64,000 nt of DNA from NCBI RefSeq assembly GCF_030690345.1, contig NZ_JAUYGV010000008.1, forward strand, positions 498,433 through 562,432, in the 5' to 3' direction. Below, in pieces: positions 55,201 through 61,280 of the stretch. Below the pieces are notes generated by a model. That model was not told the DNA's origin. It did no database searches and saw only the letters and a list, made by a program, of their open reading frames with translations. A program made the position numbers and the translations under genes. This stretch comes from Rheinheimera sp. Lineage in GTDB: Bacteria; Pseudomonadota; Gammaproteobacteria; Enterobacterales; Alteromonadaceae. The number at the start of each line of letters is the position of its first letter. Position 1 is the first letter of the stretch.

Positions 55201-56871
55201 TGTCTTCACTGCTCCGGCCCGCGGATTAGCCTGGATCTCAAGCGCTTCCGTACCATCAAATATCACCGGATCAGCCCAATCAGCAGGCATGACCACAGTC
55301 AAACCGCCGGCGCGAAAGCCCTCGTACCAGTAACTGGCCATAGCCCTTGGCAACACCAGAGGCTTACGAATACCTCCAAAGTCGTGGCCGAAAATAGTGA
55401 AATCAATCGCCAGTTCACCAAAGCTGTTTTCATGGTAATAGTTATCAACCTTTGTAAAAATCTTTGCCGAAACCTGATCGACTAACTTAGTCATGTCCGC
55501 GTCAGCATAATTCTGGCCCGGCTCAATCACCGGGAAAAGACAGACTTTAAGTGTTGGGTTCAGTTCAGCCCGTTGCTGCCTGGGCCCCCGGTAAGTCACC
55601 GAAGGCATTGGTACCGGCAATCGGCTGCCAACATCGTCTGGCAGGCGGGCGACGAGATCCCTGACATAGTCAGCCAGCGCCCAGGCTTCAAGTTGGTGTT
55701 TGCGCTGCAAATGTATCAGCAAGCGTTGCGTGTGGGGATGCCCACCGTGCACCTCAGCGCCCGCCCGGTCAAGCTTACGCTCAAACAGCAGGTTGAGACG
55801 GTTATCAAGCACCGCCATTCGGGTCGCCCCTTGATCCACAGCCACGATATGCTGCCCTGCACGATACAGCTTAGAGGTGGTGAAACTGAGGTGAGCAGAA
55901 TGTCGTTCATCGCAAGGCCGGTCCTCTGCGGGTTTATCGTCACCAGGTCGCTCACCACCGGGAGCCCCCTTGCAGCTGCAATCACAACCACAACGCTTCA
56001 GCAGCTGGCGCAGCACATAGCAAATGCGCAGCAAAGGGTCTGCTGCGCGGACGGCGGCATTTGGCAGCGTACCGCGCAGATCCACCTTATTTATCATGCC
56101 ACCCTTTCGTGCCAGTAGCAGATAAGTGCTATCAATGAGACCGGCGGCAGTCACGCGAGACTCGTCAAAGCTATGCACTTCTACCGTGCCAGCTGCGCTT
56201 GCCTCACCAAACAGCATCAGGCGTAGCTCACCTTTGTGACGCCCAAGCAGAATATCGGTACGCTGCGGGTCGAGCGCTGTGATGTCCGGTTCCAGCTCCA
56301 CGCTACCGAGCAACGAAACCCGGCCAGAGCGTTTATCCAGACTGTGTAAATCGTAACCGCGCCCACGCCGTGGCTGTTGCAGCACCAACTGGTGTCGTAG
56401 CACTACGATGTCGCGCAGCGGAGCTTTAAGATCTTGCGCCAAATGCCGGCAACGCGGACTTTTTGCCAAACCGTTCACCGTTGGACAGTCTGCATAAGAG
56501 CTAAAGTCAACTGACCAGACCGCACCGCGGCTGTCGAGTACATAGATCAGTAGTGGAGTGCCCGCCCCACCAGGCCGGGCTTTCACCACTTCGAATTCAA
56601 GCTTCACCCGGCTAAGCCTGGTCTTTTCGCTGCTTTTGCCAATGTCCGCAAACCGTGTAACCACCACGGTCTTGCCATCAAAAGCTGCAACGTATTCATC
56701 ATCCTGACCAAACAACGCAACCGGGCCATGTCCCGGCGCACCAATGCCATCCTTACCACCATGCCTGCTTTTCGGATTACACCAGCCGGCAACATCAGCC
56801 GGGGCATCCCGGCGTGCAGCAGCGTATCCTTTTTGTCGGATGTTCACTGCTCTACTGTTTTTATCTGCCAT
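52291..56871 (-). CDS. Very large M6-type metalloprotease with N-terminal propeller-like region
   Basis: 1526 residues. No signal peptide or membrane helix: the N-terminus is charged and polar. About 45-400 is a beta-rich, blade-like region (YVAAFDGKTVVVTRF, LIYVLDSRGAVWSVDFS, RRGRGYDLHSLDKRSGRVSLLGSV in pieces), interrupted by a Cys cluster CGCDCSC at 294-300 and an acidic/Pro linker. The peptidase domain opens about 445 (VDNYYHENSFGELAIDF, as in immune-inhibitor-A proteases) and reaches the zinc site HELGHALGLPD at 926-936 with the Met-turn-like WGMMGG after it. Between these lies an insert of about 350 residues. The C-terminal 400 residues have CARDB-like strands (FVVARVHNAGNVRAEDVKVRWFV). 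AGGAG precedes the ATG. Route of export and target unknown. Confidence 0.8.
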   Translation of the reverse strand: MADKNSRAVNIRQKGYAAARRDAPADVAGWCNPKSRHGGKDGIGAPGHGPVALFGQDDEYVAAFDGKTVVVTRFADIGKSSEKTRLSRVKLEFEVVKARPGGAGTPLLIYVLDSRGAVWSVDFSSYADCPTVNGLAKSPRCRHLAQDLKAPLRDIVVLRHQLVLQQPRRGRGYDLHSLDKRSGRVSLLGSVELEPDITALDPQRTDILLGRHKGELRLMLFGEASAAGTVEVHSFDESRVTAAGLIDSTYLLLARKGGMINKVDLRGTLPNAAVRAADPLLRICYVLRQLLKRCGCDCSCKGAPGGERPGDDKPAEDRPCDERHSAHLSFTTSKLYRAGQHIVAVDQGATRMAVLDNRLNLLFERKLDRAGAEVHGGHPHTQRLLIHLQRKHQLEAWALADYVRDLVARLPDDVGSRLPVPMPSVTYRGPRQQRAELNPTLKVCLFPVIEPGQNYADADMTKLVDQVSAKIFTKVDNYYHENSFGELAIDFTIFGHDFGGIRKPLVLPRAMASYWYEGFRAGGLTVVMPADWADPVIFDGTEALEIQANPRAGAVKTYDFSFAALWSSANFSSFPVNIDFDGSESVELTVETQDGAAHALTVNFPAFNLTLDQGGNIAGFLDDLGTYITDAIRTAEATVPGGATLLQDVRFRRGRTSADDTQFGWLQGRFACEPAAPADVVQKGRVSVTGPGMLAPVLSTLGISSAAVSGVMTSTFRVTSYLRECLRAAQVDAGEGIGGSGAYFSTSVSINEDVMAQEVTVGVSLTADFGGNAASIEVLSASGLGGTGWDLAVAAPGSESDPNNSHALRDAIELADDTFTAAMEHIRATTAWDRSMVEAMFADYDVMMIAHVGAPHPAIPLAEQWNADDPVDFGSKRMYKRTYHATDLNPPGGEAPVQMGTSNITGQRFNAFSGADLNNQAGVMAHELGHALGLPDLYPANGYRDDVMYISPWGMMGGSNATFHHFCGWSKWALGWISDNADPELNRTIFVDLPLPDEVAVTEAWLVPVEYWDDMLRDDVRDEVGGAVPIGQLMKLNLGSDGGVTAFLELRAAGSNFSQSLSPQPTVIATNGLDPASDRYWAVNGLYRRSVHLLNTGTELQAINDTWDFATAPEFPLKGCTVEVADTRTVRGTIPVYRVRVEREQAEYIDLHFQDHVPGYKSPDIWVDWTGDNPDPNLPREYPVGTPTDQGETVRFPASGTEKHFVVARVHNAGNVRAEDVKVRWFVCDPPGAGDDGRWVNRGTQTIAEIGPGAHEITPFEWQVDASTNVHQCMRMEIIDWTIPAEVDPSTGDTVALGSDDVKLQNNNAQQNVFDFEALTGSPYGPIHFPMQVHNDRLRTEVAALVPKGLPYGSKLTISPREWRIPSGEARVFHCTLELDEDIIRPGCNNDSGFLLTAWRRGGEADEIWGSCFYHIRPRFKTRIELLRGSWFHGRVMIYGHVQALTDEPLNLNEDMPLYVRIRLLPDGKGDMVRWRTVQMQSNGSFELDTQIAEAKFMVAQAWFDRSDRLGSSVSNELELKQSFLE

Positions 56872-57183
56872 TGAAATTACTCCTGATCAAAGTGTATTGA
56901 GCTGTGCAATTCCAAACGACGTGTCAAAGCGATTTACTACGCCTGCGGATCTCCCCCGCCTACCTCTGCCAGGGCTCGCAGACATGCAAGCCTATGATTT
57001 TAATCACCATAATAACCTGTGAATAGTCGCTTTTGGGTTATACAACAACCGGTCGTCCTGCCGCACAACGCGCAGTTTTGGGGCTGACAACACGTAGCAT
57101 TGGACGTCCTTGCCCCGAAGGAGCGGCCAACAGCAAGTTGTTAAAGCAAATCCATTTTGGTGATGTCGATAGCTTAACAAGCC
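56872..57183. other. 312 bp spacer upstream of the M6 gene
   Basis: Contains a TTGACA string on the minus strand about 60 bases before the M6 start, with no clear -10 at 17 bases, and the attC-like inverted repeat at 57063-57147. No coding frame was recognised. Confidence 0.5.
57063..57147 (-). repeat. attC-like imperfect inverted repeat
   Basis: Outer arms ACAACGCGCAGTT (57065-57077) and AACAGCAAGTTGT (57129-57141) pair at 10 of 13 positions, with inner GGGGC (57080-57084) and GCCCC (57112-57116) and a central GGACGTCC. On the minus strand it begins TTTAACAAC and ends TTGTCAGCCCC-N6-GCGCGTT. From memory, the Vibrio cholerae VCR end is TTGTCAGCCCC-N6-GGGCGTT. Both outer core sites miss the strict GTTRRRY/RYYYAAC rule by a base, so it may be a degenerate site or chance. 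Confidence 0.4.
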
Positions 57184-57453
57184 TTATTTCGATATCTGCA
57201 TCTGAATTTTAAAGCGACTGCTTGATGCTGGTACCGTCTGTTCTGATAATGATATTGCGTCTACTTGCGCACAATCTGGCGGGTTTGCGAAACCCGGCGT
57301 GACAGGGCTGCATTGGCCCGGGAAATTTTTGATAGTAGTAAATACAGGATCGTAATTATTGTCGCTGGCGCGAAAAGCGCAAGTCAAAATGTAAATAATC
57401 AGCACTACCTTTAGAACAAATAAGGCTAAAAAATAAACACCATTCACCTTCAT
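57184..57453 (-). CDS. Small hypothetical membrane or exported protein, possible cassette ORF
   Basis: 89 residues. Strongly hydrophobic N-terminus (about 6-26) with a Cys at 25, followed by a short polar tail with two Cys. The region is AT-richer than its neighbours. There is no convincing ribosome-binding site before the ATG. It ends 36 bases before the attC-like repeat, in the order gene-then-attC expected for an integron cassette. Could also be non-coding. Confidence 0.35.
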   Translation of the reverse strand: MKVNGVYFLALFVLKVVLIIYILTCAFRASDNNYDPVFTTIKNFPGQCSPVTPGFANPPDCAQVDAISLSEQTVPASSSRFKIQMQISK

Positions 57454-57590
57454 AAAACAATAAATGGTAAAAATGAAATAAGCTTCTTAGAAAACACATA
57501 CTAAAACCAATAATTCACGCCTGTTCCTTGCGTACACCGGTGGCAATAACCTGGTGATTCCCGCATGGATTTGTGCAGGGAAAAGGCAAT

Positions 57591-57616
57591 AAAAAGCCCC
57601 TGTGCAGGGGCTTTTT
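57591..57616. terminator. Terminator after pepD
   Basis: AAAAAGCCCCTG and CAGGGGCTTTTT form a perfect 12 bp stem with a TG loop, T-rich on both strands. It ends pepD transcripts and may stop transcription from the other side. Confidence 0.88.
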
Positions 57617-57632
57617 ATCAACAGGTAATTGT

Positions 57633-59093
57633 TTAACCGCGCTGTGGAATACGCTCCAATACCGCTAACAACAGCTCCCAATACTGGCCTACGGTGGTGA
57701 TATTAACCATTTCATCCGGGCCGTGCGGGAAGCGGATGGTGGGACCTATCGACACCATATCCATCTCCGGATACGGCTTTTTAAACAGGCCGCATTCTAA
57801 ACCGGCGTGAATCACCATAATCACCGGCGCTTTATGATAAATATCCTGATAGGTGTCGCGCACTATCGCCATGACCGGCGAGTCCGGGTTCGGTTTCCAG
57901 CCCGGGTATGCACCGCTGAATGTCACTTCTGCACCGGCTAATTGCGCCAGTGAGCTCAGCATGCTTTGCACCTGATCACGGCCGCTGTCGATTAACGAGC
58001 GGATTAAACACAAAACCTGCACGCTGTTATCTTTGGTGGTGATCACGCCCATATTCAGCGAGGTTTCGGTAACGCCGGCTACTTCATCGCTCATGCGCAT
58101 TACGCCGTTAGGGCAGACATTTAACAGGTTGATAAGCCTGCTTTGTGCTGCCGGCGTTAAGACCTGTGCCGGTGTTGTTGTCTCAGCCAGGCTTAATTTT
58201 AATGCCGGCTCTACCGCGGCCAGTTCAAACTGCAACAGTGTCTGATACTCTGCTACGGCTTGTTGTAACTGCGCCAGCTTGGCTGAGGGTACCGTTACGC
58301 TAACACTGGCTTCGCGCGGAATGGCATTGCGCAATGAGCCACCGTTAAAGGCTGCTACGGCCAACTGCAGCGCTGTGGCTTTGTCGGCCAAAAAGCGCGC
58401 TAACAGCTTATTGGCATTACCACGGCCCAGGTGAATATTTACGCCGGAGTGGCCGCCTTTTAACCCGGTTAAGCTTAAGGTAAACGCTGTTACACTATCA
58501 GCCGGTGCCTGCCACTGTGCCGCTACGGTAAATTCAGCGTCAACGCCACCGGCGCAGCCCATGTAAATTTCGCCTTCCTGCTCTGAATCAGTATTGATCA
58601 GAATCTCAGCGTCCAGCATGCCGGGCTCAACACCAAAGGCACCGGTCATGCCGGCTTCTTCATCTATCGTTAGCAGCACTTCCAGCGGGCCGTGTTTAAT
58701 CTCATTGCTGCCAAGAATCGCCAGGGCCGATGCCATACCAATGCCGTTATCGGCGCCTAAAGTAGTACCGTTGGCTGTTACCCAATCGCCGTCAACATAA
58801 GCTTCAATAGGGTCTTTGGTAAAATCATGCACTTTGTCGGCGTTTTTCTGCGGCACCATATCCAGGTGCGCCTGAATAACCACAGTTTTGCGGTTTTCAA
58901 AGCCGGCGGTGGCCGGTTTTTTAATGATCAGGTTACCGACTTTGTCTTCCAGTACGCTTAAACCTTTGTCGCGTGCCCACGCTTGAATATGCTGGCTTAA
59001 GGCTTGCTCGTGCTTGGACGGGTGCGGGATGGCGCAAATTTGTGCGAACCATTGCCATAACGGTTGTGGATATAAACTTGCTAATGCTGACAC
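57633..59093 (-). CDS. pepD: Aminoacyl-histidine dipeptidase (M20)
   Basis: Cytosolic metallopeptidase that splits dipeptides such as carnosine. 486 residues, family length. Two-zinc site residues are seen in VIQAHLDMVPQ, TLGADNGIGMA and TIDEEAGMTGA, with the M20 dimerisation domain in between and a late HAGLECG. The start is a GTG with GGAG six bases upstream; no ATG is near. Ends at a strong terminator. Confidence 0.95.
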   Translation of the reverse strand: MSALASLYPQPLWQWFAQICAIPHPSKHEQALSQHIQAWARDKGLSVLEDKVGNLIIKKPATAGFENRKTVVIQAHLDMVPQKNADKVHDFTKDPIEAYVDGDWVTANGTTLGADNGIGMASALAILGSNEIKHGPLEVLLTIDEEAGMTGAFGVEPGMLDAEILINTDSEQEGEIYMGCAGGVDAEFTVAAQWQAPADSVTAFTLSLTGLKGGHSGVNIHLGRGNANKLLARFLADKATALQLAVAAFNGGSLRNAIPREASVSVTVPSAKLAQLQQAVAEYQTLLQFELAAVEPALKLSLAETTTPAQVLTPAAQSRLINLLNVCPNGVMRMSDEVAGVTETSLNMGVITTKDNSVQVLCLIRSLIDSGRDQVQSMLSSLAQLAGAEVTFSGAYPGWKPNPDSPVMAIVRDTYQDIYHKAPVIMVIHAGLECGLFKKPYPEMDMVSIGPTIRFPHGPDEMVNITTVGQYWELLLAVLERIPQRG

Positions 59094-59166
59094 TACAGAC
59101 TCCGGAATACGCCAATAAAGGCGGCCATTTTACCACAGGCCGCCAATAGCGTAATACGACCGGCTG

Positions 59167-61212
59167 CTACTTGTCTTGTGCCATGGCCTTGTCAGCTTTT
59201 GTTTCCGCTTTTACGCCCTCTTCTGCCATCGCCTGCTTAATGGCATTAACCGGGAAAAACAGGTTTAGCGGTTGCTGTTTGGCCTGCTCCCACAGGCTTT
59301 TTAACAGCAGCGGTAAGCGGCTGATACGGGTACCACGGGCGCGCAGGGCCACCGTTAGCGCCAGCGTAAAGCTAACCCAGAGGTTAACAAAACCGATTAG
59401 CAGCACAAACAGCAAATGCAGGAAGAAGCTGAGCACGCCTATTTCGCCGCTTACTGCGCTGTAACCCAGGTTGGCCGACGAGAACGCCACATGGCGGATA
59501 TCCAGCGGCAGGCCGGTTAAATAGCCGATATAGCCGGTCATGCCCAACAGCACACCAAAGAAGAAATTACCCGCCAGGGCGCCGTAGTTGTCGTGCACAT
59601 AATCGGCCAGCTTTTGTCTTGGTGCATCACGCAGCAACTTTTTCAGCAGCGGATGGTGGAATAAACGCAACCGCAGTTCCAGACAGTTGGCGCGATTATC
59701 AAAGAAGCCGGCGATAATACCGGCACAAAACAGCCAGATACCGGCAATAGCCGCGTACATTAACGCCAAGCCGGCCACCGGCGATATTGCATGTAACTGA
59801 TACGCCACCACCTCTGCGCTTAACAGCGGCGTGCCGCGGAGCAACAAGGTACCCAGCGCAATACAGGCCGCCAGCAAAATGGCGCTGCTAACATTGCCCC
59901 ACACCGCCGCCCACTGCGAGCGGTTTACGTCGATTAACAGCCCGGCCAGTTTACGGTTTACTGCCTTGCCGTTTTCACCGCGCTCGACTTCCTGGGCAAA
60001 ACTGGCAGCTGTCATCGCCGGTTGTTTGGTGGCAATGGTAAAGTGCAGCATATGCACCAATACAAAGCCAAGGCCGTAATTTAAACTGAACAACACCGCG
60101 CGCTGAAACGGGCTGAACCCCTGGCTGTCGATATAAATTTTCAGCAGCGCCATCAGCGCAATAATTACTCCGGCCCCGGCGGCCGAGCGCATCAAGGCGA
60201 AAAATTGCGTTTTGTCGCGGGTAATATAATGTTCGCCGTGGCCGCTTTTGTTTACCGTAATGCTTTTTGACAACATCTGGGTACTGCTGCGCCACAGCGC
60301 ACTGATACTGTTTTGCTCGGTACTGGCCTGAATAAGAATACTGAATAAACTAAACAACTTTTGCCGCTGCACCGCCGGTTCGCTGATCAGCATATCCACC
60401 AGCAAATCTATCCGGTCTAAGGTTTGCTCCAGCCGCTCCAGCAAATGCGCCACGGCAACTGAGCTGCCCACCCCGGCACCACGGCGGCGCAAGCGCTCTA
60501 CCTGCTCGCGCGATTGCTGCATCATCACATCTAAATGTGCGGTATCAAGCAGCGCCAGCTGCGGATTAACCAATTGCTGCTTGCCACTTTCAACAAACAG
60601 ATTCATTTCACGGCTTAGGGCAATAAAGGGCGAGTCTAAGCTGGTTAAACGCCGGTCAAGACGCATTAAATCCGGTTCAATCTCCTCAGCCGCGACCCAA
60701 ATAGCCAGCATTTCCAGTGCATACAGGCTTTCTTCGCGAAAATGGCCCTGCATTTTGCGCAGGGTGGCGGCGTCACAATTGGCGGCCAGGGCGTCAAAGC
60801 AGCCCAACATGGCATCGCTGCCGCTGTCCTGTAACCACAGCGCTTCCGGCTTGCCGTTAAAGATTTGCACCAACACATCTTTAAAATCGTTCTGATCGCG
60901 CGGCGCCGGATTTAACCGCTCATATAAGCGCGACGCCGTCTCGCGAAAAAAACCACGGCGGGAAAAAATACCTAAATTAACCAGCGCGGGGTAAATGTTT
61001 ACCTCGCCCAGCCAGTTAAACAGCACGTCGCTGATAGCGGCGGCATGCTTTGGATTGGTGTCTAAGGCATCGCGTAATTTTGCCGAACGTTGGGCGTGAT
61101 CTATGCCCAAGCCGTTGTAACTGAGCCAATTCACCAGGGTGGTTACCAGAGTTATCGCACAGCGCTGCTCTGACACACTTCTGACTAATGTGACTGCACC
61201 CAGTGTATCCAT
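59167..61212 (-). CDS. SpecificRecomb-family (Gcr-like) multi-pass membrane protein
   Basis: 681 residues, matching the family named site-specific recombinase Gcr after a gonococcal gene. N-terminal 330 residues are soluble and helical; about six or seven membrane helices follow (from about 345 to 655, for example AGVIIALMALLKIYI and LLFVLLIGFVNLWVSF). No tyrosine- or serine-recombinase active site is visible, so the name is doubtful. GGAGAG precedes the ATG. Lies between pepD and the diguanylate cyclase on the same strand. Confidence 0.82.
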   Translation of the reverse strand: MDTLGAVTLVRSVSEQRCAITLVTTLVNWLSYNGLGIDHAQRSAKLRDALDTNPKHAAAISDVLFNWLGEVNIYPALVNLGIFSRRGFFRETASRLYERLNPAPRDQNDFKDVLVQIFNGKPEALWLQDSGSDAMLGCFDALAANCDAATLRKMQGHFREESLYALEMLAIWVAAEEIEPDLMRLDRRLTSLDSPFIALSREMNLFVESGKQQLVNPQLALLDTAHLDVMMQQSREQVERLRRRGAGVGSSVAVAHLLERLEQTLDRIDLLVDMLISEPAVQRQKLFSLFSILIQASTEQNSISALWRSSTQMLSKSITVNKSGHGEHYITRDKTQFFALMRSAAGAGVIIALMALLKIYIDSQGFSPFQRAVLFSLNYGLGFVLVHMLHFTIATKQPAMTAASFAQEVERGENGKAVNRKLAGLLIDVNRSQWAAVWGNVSSAILLAACIALGTLLLRGTPLLSAEVVAYQLHAISPVAGLALMYAAIAGIWLFCAGIIAGFFDNRANCLELRLRLFHHPLLKKLLRDAPRQKLADYVHDNYGALAGNFFFGVLLGMTGYIGYLTGLPLDIRHVAFSSANLGYSAVSGEIGVLSFFLHLLFVLLIGFVNLWVSFTLALTVALRARGTRISRLPLLLKSLWEQAKQQPLNLFFPVNAIKQAMAEEGVKAETKADKAMAQDK

Positions 61213-61280
61213 TTCACTCTCCGGCCCTGTTAATCTGAAAGCGGACTATACCCAAATCCGTGACGTGCCGCAAAATGCAT

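Noticed and set aside
59167..61212. Evidence for a mobile element from the recombinase family name
   Set aside because: The product is a multi-pass membrane protein without a recombinase active site and no repeats or att-like ends flank it.
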